In this document: positions 36,711-44,594 of the stretch, piece after piece
How the letters are laid out: every line of letters begins with the position of its first letter
How positions within the stretch are numbered: the first letter of the stretch is position 1
Source of the DNA: Betaproteobacteria bacterium
GTDB taxonomy: Bacteria; Pseudomonadota; Gammaproteobacteria; Burkholderiales; Rhodocyclaceae
NCBI GenBank assembly: GCA_009781085.1
Contig: WQYV01000009.1
Span: forward strand, 1-48,399
DNA length: 48,399 nt
Reading direction: 5' to 3'
Notes under the pieces: model-generated
What the model saw: only the letters and a program-made list of their open reading frames with translations
What the model was told of the DNA's origin: nothing
Databases searched by the model: none
Made by a program: the position numbers and the translations under genes

Positions 36711-38633
36711 TCATTTCTCATCCTCATTTTCCGGGAACCGAAACAACCTAATCTCCTGTTCATCCTCAGAACAGAGAGACCCATTATTTGCACAAATCTC
36801 CTTAATCCTTGTTTCGTAAGCGGCCTGGACGCAATCGGCGTCTTTGCAGGCATTGCGGCGTTTGAGCCAAGCGCGTTGGGCTAGTTGATCTTTTTCATGG
36901 CTTTTAAAATATGGTTTATCAAGAAAGCTGTAAAATCCTGCCAACATTACATCAAGCTGAGAAAGGTATTCATCTGTACAAATTGTTTTTTCAACAGCGG
37001 TGTAAGATTTTGTACAGTCAAAACTTGGTTTGAAATCATTTTGATATTTTGCGTACTTTTCTACTGACTCATATGGCCAAATGATTTCACCACGACGATT
37101 TTTCAGGACTTCGTGACCGTCAAATTCGTCTATGAGTATAATAATTTCGCCTTTTGTATTGATGTAACCCCATTTTCCATTTTCATCCCTGATTCGTGCA
37201 GCGCCATTGGGTTCAAAATACCCTATATCCTTAAACCTCGGATATATCACTATCTTACCCTTGATGTTAATGAAACCATATGCTTCGTTTTCCATGATCT
37301 TTGCCAAACCATTTGAAGCAAAATCTTCCGCATCATCAAATCTCGGTGGGATTACTATCCTGCCCTTTGCGTTGATGAAACCAGTTTTTCTGATTCTGAC
37401 TCTTTCACTATGGGATGCTATTTTACCCTCGGAGTTGGTGTAATATCTCACGCTTATCTCGTCGCTTCCTTCGACAATCCGTGCCAAACCATTAGCGGTA
37501 AAATCATATGCATCATCAAACTTTGCCGGAATCACTATTTTGCCATTAGTGTTGATATAGCCCCATTTTCCGTTTTCGTTAACTGCTGCCAAGCCATTGA
37601 TGGCAAAATCCTTCGCATTATCAAACCTCGGCAAAATTACTACCTTACCCTTGGTGTTGATATATCCCCATTTCTCATTATTTGCGAACTGTGCTAAACC
37701 TGTGGTTCCAAAACTCCCTATCCAACCATCAAATTTAGGCGAAATTACTATCTCTCCCTTGGAATTGATGTAACCCAATTTTCCATTTTCTACGATCCGC
37801 GCCAAACCATTGGTTTCAAAATCCCTTGCGCTCTCGAACCTTGCCGGAATCACCATATTGCCTTTTGTATTGATGAAACCCCACTTTCCGTTTTTTTCAA
37901 TCAATGCCAAGCCGTTTGTGGCAAAATTTAACTTATCCTGATTCTCAGACCTTATCGGTATCAACATTTTTCCCTTGGCGTTGATATAACCTCTTTCGTA
38001 GTTTCTCTCATAACCTTCACCGACTAGTGCCAAACCATTTTCGTCAAAATCTTCTGCTTCATCAAACCTCGGTTTAATCACTATCTTCCCCTTGGCATTG
38101 ATGTAACCGTATTTTCCGTCTTTCTTGATCCTCGCCAAACCATTGGCAGTAAAATCACCAGCATTAAAATAAAACCCTGGTGTCTGCTCAAAATACTCAA
38201 ACTTTGGAGGAATCACCATCTTGCCTTTGGAGTTGATGTAACCCCAGCGCCCATTTTCGTTGACTGCTGCCAAACCATTGGGGGCAAAATCCTTTACATC
38301 CTCGAACCTTGGGGGAACCACCATCTCGCCCTTGAGGTTGATGAAACCCCATTTTTCGCCTTCTTTAACCTTGACTGCTGCCAACCCATTGGCAACAAAA
38401 TTAATTCCACTAGAACCAGCAAATTTAGGTGGAATCACTATCTCGCCTTTGATGTTGATGCAACCCCATTTTTTATCTACCAATATAGGAATAATATTCT
38501 CAGCCTTATTTTTCGGTATCTCTGCTGCATTTATCGGTATCCCACAACATAGCCCCCCAATAACTCCCGTCAATACCAGAGCAACCAATCCAAGGCTACA
38601 TTTTTTCTTACCTCTATCCAGCCCGTTATTCAT
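36711..38633 (-). CDS. WG-repeat protein with C-terminal LprI/DUF1311 domain
   Basis: A 640-residue exported protein. The N terminus has a signal segment (CSLGLVALVLTGVIGGLCCG), possibly lipidated at GLCC. About twelve WG repeats follow over residues 50-530, each like KWGYINTKGKIVIPPRFD with variants. The last 100 residues are an LprI/DUF1311 domain with four or more cysteines (FDCTKSYTAVEKTICTDEYL, RRNACKDADC). LprI of Mycobacterium tuberculosis inhibits lysozyme, so this domain may block a muramidase. Its start overlaps the stop of the upstream immunity-like gene (ATGA). The domain's DNA is nearly the same as in the other two copies. WG repeats are thought to be protein- or ligand-binding modules; their role here is unknown. 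Confidence 0.85.
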   Translation of the reverse strand: MNNGLDRGKKKCSLGLVALVLTGVIGGLCCGIPINAAEIPKNKAENIIPILVDKKWGCINIKGEIVIPPKFAGSSGINFVANGLAAVKVKEGEKWGFINLKGEMVVPPRFEDVKDFAPNGLAAVNENGRWGYINSKGKMVIPPKFEYFEQTPGFYFNAGDFTANGLARIKKDGKYGYINAKGKIVIKPRFDEAEDFDENGLALVGEGYERNYERGYINAKGKMLIPIRSENQDKLNFATNGLALIEKNGKWGFINTKGNMVIPARFESARDFETNGLARIVENGKLGYINSKGEIVISPKFDGWIGSFGTTGLAQFANNEKWGYINTKGKVVILPRFDNAKDFAINGLAAVNENGKWGYINTNGKIVIPAKFDDAYDFTANGLARIVEGSDEISVRYYTNSEGKIASHSERVRIRKTGFINAKGRIVIPPRFDDAEDFASNGLAKIMENEAYGFINIKGKIVIYPRFKDIGYFEPNGAARIRDENGKWGYINTKGEIIILIDEFDGHEVLKNRRGEIIWPYESVEKYAKYQNDFKPSFDCTKSYTAVEKTICTDEYLSQLDVMLAGFYSFLDKPYFKSHEKDQLAQRAWLKRRNACKDADCVQAAYETRIKEICANNGSLCSEDEQEIRLFRFPENEDEK

Positions 38634-39547
38634 TTGCTATCTTCATTTAACGGATAACGAAACAAACTAATCTCCTGTTCATCCTCTTCGGAACAGAGAG
38701 ATTCACGTTTCGCACATAGTTCTTTGATCCGTGTTTCGTAAGCGGCCTGGATGCAATCGGCGTCTTTGCAGGTATTGCGGCGTTTGAGCCAAGCGCGTTG
38801 CTCTGGAGCGAGTCGCTCCTTATCTTCGTAATCGTAAACAATCTCTTGGTAAAACCCTGCCAGTATTACATCAAGCTGCGAAAGGTATTCATCTGCGCAA
38901 ATGGTTTTTTCCACAAAGGTGCGAGATTTTGTGCAGTCAAAACTTGGTTTGAAATCGGTTTTCTTGTTTGCGCTTTTTTTAATGGGTTCGCCTTTTAATA
39001 TTTTGATAGATGCTATAATTTTATGTATCATTTCTCGCTGTTTTTCATTGTCAAGCTCTAGGCTATAATTAGAACCAACAGTAAACGAAACGCCATATGG
39101 AGAGTCAACGAGAGCGCTGTAACATAATTGCGGCACAAAACCTGGAAAAGGAGCCCCAGTAAAAGCGTCGACTTTTTCATAAATATCAAAATTTCCGATA
39201 GAACCCATTTTAACCGCTTTCCAAACTTTTCCCATTGGAGAAAGGTATGCCAAAACACCCGGTGGAAGTTTTCTGTTATTATCAGGGTTTTTATCTAAAA
39301 AATTTGATTGTTTGATTGTTTCAGAAAATTCCTTACCTGAGTCAAAACATATCGTCAGTTCAAACTTGTGACTTGTTATTAATACACATGTTTTATTTTG
39401 GTTATGTTCAGACTTTTTCAATTTTTTGTAATTATATGGAATAATAATCTCGGCCTGCCCAACTATTAATACTTGTTCTTCGGCTTTGGCACTGCTCGTA
39501 CTAATTAAAATAAAAGGTAAAATCAATAAATGAAATTTGTATTTCAT
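38630..39547 (-). CDS. Predicted periplasmic immunity protein 2 with LprI/DUF1311 domain
   Basis: A 305-residue exported protein with a signal peptide (FHLLILPFILISTSSAKAEE), an N-terminal region of about 180 residues without known family, and a C-terminal LprI-like domain (FDCTKSRTFVEKTICADEYL ... RRNTCKDADC). It is a paralogue of the protein at 40411-41334. The two share NPDNN.KLPP and ALVDSPYGVSF, but the N-terminal halves diverge far more than the C-terminal domain. It starts four bases after the orphan GH19-like toxin domain gene, as expected for a cognate immunity gene. A GGAG site is eight bases from the ATG. Role inferred from position and the lysozyme-inhibitor-like domain. Confidence 0.75.
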   Translation of the reverse strand: MKYKFHLLILPFILISTSSAKAEEQVLIVGQAEIIIPYNYKKLKKSEHNQNKTCVLITSHKFELTICFDSGKEFSETIKQSNFLDKNPDNNRKLPPGVLAYLSPMGKVWKAVKMGSIGNFDIYEKVDAFTGAPFPGFVPQLCYSALVDSPYGVSFTVGSNYSLELDNEKQREMIHKIIASIKILKGEPIKKSANKKTDFKPSFDCTKSRTFVEKTICADEYLSQLDVILAGFYQEIVYDYEDKERLAPEQRAWLKRRNTCKDADCIQAAYETRIKELCAKRESLCSEEDEQEISLFRYPLNEDSK

Positions 39548-39550
39548 GAG

Positions 39551-40363
39551 TCATTCTCCATTCATAAGAATATTGAATATTCTTTTCGTATTATCTTTAC
39601 GCTCTTCAAGTCCATTAGGATCACCGGTATTAGAGTTGACACCGTTTATGGCTATGGATACACCACGCACATCAGCTTCAATATCTTTAACTCTTTCAGA
39701 TTCGGTAATTTTAGAATTTATTGGTGTTGGCCTGCCTGCTGTCCAATACCAACAACCAGCATCAATAGTTAGATAATCCTCCATACCAACTATTTGTGGA
39801 TTATCTATTTCGGCAGCTTTCTTTTTGGAATTATCCCACCAATGCCAATCATAATCCCCCTTTTCTCCATAGCTCTTCTGCTCTCTCAGCCATCCACGAT
39901 AATTCCAATAATCGGCATAATTTGACCTGCCGGTAAGTTGTTTCATTCCACGGTCTCTGAATTTTATGGCGTCCTCTTTTCCTAAGTTGCCATTATTATT
40001 ACTATATCCCATTTTGACATAATAATCATCATCTGGGTTATTGTACCATCCACCGACTTCCGATTGCAGACTTGCCCTATACCGTTCTCCTGATGAGGAT
40101 GCTTCAACCATTTTACCTAAGCATTCAGACTCTACAGCGCCTTGCCCAAAGAAATGCGACATTCTTGCTGGTGTTATTATCAGATGTTTCAGCATCAGTT
40201 TGTTCAGTATTCCCCGATACCTTTCCCGAATTGCGTCCGGAGTAGTTCCTGATATCCAATTATTTTGGATATTACGCGGATAGTATTCGTCATCCGAATA
40301 TATCCTCGCTAGTTCCACGCGATCCAGCCATGTGCACTTGCCCATGTGCGCAATAAACATCAC
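39551..40363 (-). CDS. Stand-alone GH19/lysozyme-like toxin domain (orphan effector cassette)
   Basis: A 270-residue protein that corresponds only to the C-terminal domain of the large effector at 41338-44547. It begins at the domain boundary (MFIAHMGKCTWLDRVELARI against MFIMHMRKCMWLDRRELAEI). GH19-type landmarks remain: GQGAVESECLGKMVEA with the probable catalytic Glu, and FRDRGMKQLTGRSNYADYWN. The Glu-preceding His of the full effector is Val here. There is no N-terminal delivery region, signal peptide or VgrG-binding part, so it is either a silent cassette or made in the cytosol. The track start is GTG; ATG two codons on is equally possible. An in-frame stop upstream shows it is not fused to anything. 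Confidence 0.8.
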   Translation of the reverse strand: MMFIAHMGKCTWLDRVELARIYSDDEYYPRNIQNNWISGTTPDAIRERYRGILNKLMLKHLIITPARMSHFFGQGAVESECLGKMVEASSSGERYRASLQSEVGGWYNNPDDDYYVKMGYSNNNGNLGKEDAIKFRDRGMKQLTGRSNYADYWNYRGWLREQKSYGEKGDYDWHWWDNSKKKAAEIDNPQIVGMEDYLTIDAGCWYWTAGRPTPINSKITESERVKDIEADVRGVSIAINGVNSNTGDPNGLEERKDNTKRIFNILMNGE

Positions 40364-40371
40364 CTTGCTCT

Positions 40372-40413
40372 TTCAGGACAGACAAAGGTTGAACAGATTT
40401 ACAATTTTTCTCA
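40372..40413 (-). other. 13-codon mini-ORF at the junction of immunity gene 1 and the orphan cassette
   Basis: ATG at 40413 overlaps the immunity gene stop as ATGA and reads MRKIVNLFNLCLS before a TGA. It lies immediately before the orphan toxin domain. It could be the leftover 5' end of a gene cut by cassette insertion, or a coupling peptide that brings ribosomes to the next start. Evidence is positional only. Confidence 0.3.
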
Positions 40414-41334
40414 TTTATCACTTTCTGGAAAACGAAACAACTCAATCTCACGCTCATCCTCCTCAGAACAGGGGGATTCATTTTCTTTGCAGATTTCCTT
40501 AATTCGTATTTCATAAGCAGCCTGAATGCAATCAGCGTCTTTACAGGCATTACGGCGTTTGAACCAAGCGCGTTGCGCTAGTTGATCTTTTTCATGGCTT
40601 TTAAAATATGGTTTATCAAGAAAGCTGTAATAACCCGACAGCATTACATCAAGCTGCGAAAGGTATTCGTCTGCGCAAATGGTTTTTTCTACAAAGGTGC
40701 GAGATTTTGTGCAGTCAAAACTGGGTTTGAAATCGGTTTTGTTGTTTGCGGTTTTTTTAATTGGTTCTCCTTTCAGAATTTGGATGGATTTTATAATTTT
40801 GTGTATCCATTCGCGTTGCTGATTTGGAGAAACTCTGTAAATAGATATTACAGAAAATGAAACTCCGTAAGGTGAATCCACTAGAGCGTAGTAACACATA
40901 GCGCGAGATTGGTTTTTGTCATTTTCCGTGCAAAGATAGTTAGTATTTTCATAGATGCCAAATTTTCCGATGGAAATTTTCTTAATGGGTATCCAAACAT
41001 TACTTAGCTGTCCGAGCCCCGCCAAAACACTCGGCGGTAACTTTTTGTTGTTATCTGGATTTCTGTCCGAAAAAGAGCCTGAATCAGTACCGAATTCCTC
41101 AGAAAATTCTTTTCCTGTAGTAAAGCATATTATCATCTCTAATTTGCGTTCCAGTATCACTATGCATGTTGCCTTTGAAGAATATGATCCATTCGAGAGA
41201 TACTGGGTTCGTTTTAGCAACTGATAATTCATTGGAACTAGAATTTCAGATTTTCCAATGGTGAAGATTTGCTCTTCAGCCTTCGCACTTATAGTAAGAA
41301 ATGGTAGAAGGATAAAAATAATAATATATTTCAT
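40411..41334 (-). CDS. Predicted periplasmic immunity protein 1 with LprI/DUF1311 domain
   Basis: A 307-residue exported protein: signal peptide (YIIIFILLPFLTISAKAEEQ), an N-terminal region of about 180 residues (FTIGKSEILVPMNYQLL, NPDNNKKLPPSVLAGL) and a C-terminal LprI-like domain from about residue 205 (FDCTKSRTFVEKTICADEYL, RRNACKDADC). It follows the effector gene by three bases and is exported, as an immunity protein against a periplasmic peptidoglycan hydrolase must be. The LprI domain is linked to lysozyme inhibition in mycobacteria, which fits a muramidase-like effector. The pairing itself is an inference. Confidence 0.78.
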   Translation of the reverse strand: MKYIIIFILLPFLTISAKAEEQIFTIGKSEILVPMNYQLLKRTQYLSNGSYSSKATCIVILERKLEMIICFTTGKEFSEEFGTDSGSFSDRNPDNNKKLPPSVLAGLGQLSNVWIPIKKISIGKFGIYENTNYLCTENDKNQSRAMCYYALVDSPYGVSFSVISIYRVSPNQQREWIHKIIKSIQILKGEPIKKTANNKTDFKPSFDCTKSRTFVEKTICADEYLSQLDVMLSGYYSFLDKPYFKSHEKDQLAQRAWFKRRNACKDADCIQAAYEIRIKEICKENESPCSEEDEREIELFRFPESDK

Positions 41335-41337
41335 TTC

Positions 41338-44300
41338 TTACTCTCTGCGCATGAGAACCTTGTCGGCTCTCTTCGTGACAGTTTGCCGATCATCCAGTCC
41401 GTTAACAGCGCCATTGATAGCCCTTGTTACAGACTCAATGAGGGAATCGGAAACATTATTACCTTCAGTGATGCGCTTGTTAATTGTGGCAGACCTACCC
41501 CCTATCCAATACCAGCAACTAGCGTCAATGGCTTCATAATCATTGACGGATATTCTTTGCGGATCATCAATTACGGCTGGCTTTTTCTTGCTATTATCCC
41601 ACCAATGCCAGTCGTAATCCATTCTTTCTCGCAGCCATCCTCGATAATTCCAATAACCCGCGTAATTCGACCTGCCGGTGACTTGTTTAAATCCACGCCC
41701 TCGAAATTTTATCGAATCACGCACAATAACTTTAACCCCATTTTGTTCTTTCTCATGGGTTCCTTGGTTTCCATTTGAGAATCTATAATCTTGCTTAGAT
41801 TTCTTAGGAACATCAATGCCATCAAAATAAATGTCTGCCGGGTCGTTATACCACCCTCCGGTTTCCGGTTGTACACTCGCTTTTCCCTTATTAGTTCTTT
41901 CCAGCATCACGCCCATACGCGAGGACTCATGGCCACCTTGCCCCAAGAAATGCGCCATACGGGTTGGTGTCACCACCATGTATTTCTGCATGAGTTTATT
42001 CAATATCTTCCGGTATCTTTCCCGAATTTTGTTTGGGGAGTCTTTTATATACCCATCTTTTATATTCCCTGAATAATCTCTATCCAGATATATCTCTGCC
42101 AATTCCCTCCGATCCAACCACATACACTTGCGCATGTGCATGATGAACATCCTCGGCGGCAGATGCCAACAGTCCGATGGGTTGATGGTAAACGGCACCT
42201 GGGGCGCGGGCGGCAACAGGGTATCTTTTGGATATTCTGGTTTCTCCGGTTTCCTTGGCGCTTTAGGCGGGTCGCCGGGCATGGCAACAGCCTCCGGGAC
42301 TGGCCCTTCCTTTTTATATATTGCTTTTATGTAATTCTCGTAATCCTTGACATGCTTATTGTGTTGCTTCAACTTCTCATTGTATTCTTTTTCGTCTATT
42401 TCGTATTGCTTCATTGCTTCACTATGGGTGCGATTTGACTCCGCCCAATTTTGAATCGTCTCGTTGTATTTCTTATACTCTGTTTCCAGTTGTTGAATCT
42501 TTATGTTCGCTTTCTCATTACCTTGCTTCAATTCCTCCCAAAAAGCCATCTTCTTGTTATGCTCCTGGAGCCTTCTGTAGTTCTCCTCCGTCATTGGCGC
42601 GGCCAACCCTGAATCGAGCGCCTCTTGCGTCTTCAACCAGCCCCAACGCTGATCCACCGTGCCCGCATCCCAATCCGCTGGTATCCGCAGGAATACTTTT
42701 CCAATCCGGCGCATAAAGAAAGGGTGATCCAGCCTGCTTTCGCGCTGCTTCAGTTTTTCTCCCTTGCTCAACCGGGTTTTTTCGATGGGTTCACCAAAGT
42801 CTTCCAGCCAATGAAATACTTTCGGCGAATCGCACCGGCTGTTCCCGTCATTGTCGTCCTGGATGACGTTCCACCCACAAAACTCCGGAAAATCCGCATC
42901 GCTATAGACCGTGACCTTGCCCGGATCATTCAGGTTGATATAGCCCGTATCACCATTCATATTATAGACGATTTCCCGGAAGTGTTTGATCTTTTCTGGC
43001 TCCCGTAGCTGATCCGGGCCTACGACAACCCGCCCGAAGCGCAGCAACTCATAGACGGCGCTGATGGATTGCCATTTTTTCTTTTGTCCGGGTACATATT
43101 TCGTATTCTTGTAGAGGTTTTCTTCATATGCACTAACAATTTTTTTTGCATCATTCATGAGGGTATATTCGTATCCCTTCGCCGTGACGATGGAATCTTT
43201 TGGCTCTTTCGTGATCGGGAACCAATCCCCCCTATACGGCCAGAATTCCCTGGTCGTCTCCATAATACAGTCGCCGTTCTCAAAACGCATGGTGACAACC
43301 AAATCCTGTGCGGTCTTGAACACACGCTCCGGTTTCTTAAAAACGATCACTGCCTTTGGTACAATATTTCCTTTTTTATCCCTGATCCAGTCAAATTTCA
43401 GACTATCCCCATCCATCATCGCTGTGACGTATTTAGCATTTCTGTGATTGCTGCCCTTCTTCTTCCAGTTCATGAATTCGGGCAATGACGCGCCATGCTT
43501 CCCGGCAACGCTCTCCGGGGTATCCCCTGCCTGGATGGCGTAGGTGTCTTCTTTAATATCCTTTGCGTCGAATACCTCTGCCCCTGCCTTGATATAGAAG
43601 TGGGTATCCCCATACACGGCATCCGTCCGCCCGTTACTGCCGGTTTTCAGCTTTTCGCCGGGTTTGCGCCCAAGCAGTTTAGTCAGGTTCTCCGTGTCGC
43701 AGACCAGCTCGAAGTGCGTCTGGTAGGTCTGCCCATAAATGTGTCCTGGCATGCCGAGTTTCGTATTACGGGGCACGATTTCCCCCAGGGAGTATTGCTC
43801 AGGCTTACCAGCCTCCTTGTACAAGGCCAGTTTGTCAAGATGCATGGCAATGGAGTAGAAGGTGATATTCGTTGCATTGTCGCCTTCCCCAATCTCTATG
43901 GTATGCCGCAATACCACGCAGCCATTGTCCGTTGCCCCCATATAGCGCAGGGGGGCATTTTTGTCATCTGCCCTGCTTTTACTCAGTTCCGATTCCCGGC
44001 TGTAGACCAGTACACCGTCCGCAATGGCTTGCAGTTCTGTACTGTTCCCCGCGCTCGCCCTGAGATGAACGCCACTGTGCCAGCACATTTTGCGGCTGAC
44101 GCCCCAAGCCCCATTGCCCGGTAGCCCTTCGATCATGCCCTGGACAAGTTTGTCCCGGCTGTCGACAGCTTTTTGCACCCTTTCCAGTGCCTCTTCTTCG
44201 GTTTTCTCTTTTTCTGCAATTTCGTCAGGCGTATGCGTTACAACAACGACGGGCATAGATGTCGCAGCAGCCATGCGAAACACGCTGGCCATCGCTGCGT

Positions 44301-44547
44301 CTGTCGATAGAGGGGCGAACATTGGGTCTAGCGAAACATCCAATGGCATGATTGGCGGTGCCATCGCGGGAGTGGTCTTTGGGTAGGCATCCTCCAGCTC
44401 ATGTATTGCTTTCCGTAAGGCATCTGCCTCCTTACCAATTTCCTTTTCGGCCTGCTCTACCTCCTTTTCGGCTTCCGCGCCCGCATCCAGATCTTCCTTA
44501 ATCTTGGTATCAGTGTATGTGCTCGGGAAAGGCGGGCTGAAAAGCAT
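41338..44547 (-). CDS. Type VI secretion effector: M23-like, LysM-like and C-terminal GH19/lysozyme-like domains
   Basis: A 1069-residue multidomain protein encoded right after vgrG. Residues 1-55 form a charged helix (EAEKEVEQAEKEIGKEADAL). A degenerate M23-peptidase-like domain spans about 140-285: HSGVH at 157-161 replaces HxxxD, and QTHFEL near 276 replaces HxHFE. A LysM-like stretch follows (YAIQAGDTPESVAGKHGASL, about 336-385). Residues 650-740 are a Lys/Glu-rich coiled coil, then a Pro-rich hinge. From about 799 to the end is a GH19/lysozyme-like domain with FLGQGGHESSRMG (probable catalytic Glu near 874) and FRGRGFKQVTGRSNYAGYWN. It probably cuts peptidoglycan glycan strands of rival cells. 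AGAGG sits about six bases before the ATG. GC is lower than in vgrG. Confidence 0.82.
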   Translation of the reverse strand: MLFSPPFPSTYTDTKIKEDLDAGAEAEKEVEQAEKEIGKEADALRKAIHELEDAYPKTTPAMAPPIMPLDVSLDPMFAPLSTDAAMASVFRMAAATSMPVVVVTHTPDEIAEKEKTEEEALERVQKAVDSRDKLVQGMIEGLPGNGAWGVSRKMCWHSGVHLRASAGNSTELQAIADGVLVYSRESELSKSRADDKNAPLRYMGATDNGCVVLRHTIEIGEGDNATNITFYSIAMHLDKLALYKEAGKPEQYSLGEIVPRNTKLGMPGHIYGQTYQTHFELVCDTENLTKLLGRKPGEKLKTGSNGRTDAVYGDTHFYIKAGAEVFDAKDIKEDTYAIQAGDTPESVAGKHGASLPEFMNWKKKGSNHRNAKYVTAMMDGDSLKFDWIRDKKGNIVPKAVIVFKKPERVFKTAQDLVVTMRFENGDCIMETTREFWPYRGDWFPITKEPKDSIVTAKGYEYTLMNDAKKIVSAYEENLYKNTKYVPGQKKKWQSISAVYELLRFGRVVVGPDQLREPEKIKHFREIVYNMNGDTGYINLNDPGKVTVYSDADFPEFCGWNVIQDDNDGNSRCDSPKVFHWLEDFGEPIEKTRLSKGEKLKQRESRLDHPFFMRRIGKVFLRIPADWDAGTVDQRWGWLKTQEALDSGLAAPMTEENYRRLQEHNKKMAFWEELKQGNEKANIKIQQLETEYKKYNETIQNWAESNRTHSEAMKQYEIDEKEYNEKLKQHNKHVKDYENYIKAIYKKEGPVPEAVAMPGDPPKAPRKPEKPEYPKDTLLPPAPQVPFTINPSDCWHLPPRMFIMHMRKCMWLDRRELAEIYLDRDYSGNIKDGYIKDSPNKIRERYRKILNKLMQKYMVVTPTRMAHFLGQGGHESSRMGVMLERTNKGKASVQPETGGWYNDPADIYFDGIDVPKKSKQDYRFSNGNQGTHEKEQNGVKVIVRDSIKFRGRGFKQVTGRSNYAGYWNYRGWLRERMDYDWHWWDNSKKKPAVIDDPQRISVNDYEAIDASCWYWIGGRSATINKRITEGNNVSDSLIESVTRAINGAVNGLDDRQTVTKRADKVLMRRE

Positions 44548-44594
44548 GATGAACCTCTTTTTATTGATTTATGCTAAACGGTTGAATGGATGGC

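Noticed and set aside
36711-38633. WG-repeat DNA considered as a CRISPR or tandem DNA repeat
   Set aside because: The repeats are coding, variable in DNA sequence and keep a protein pattern; there are no spacers.
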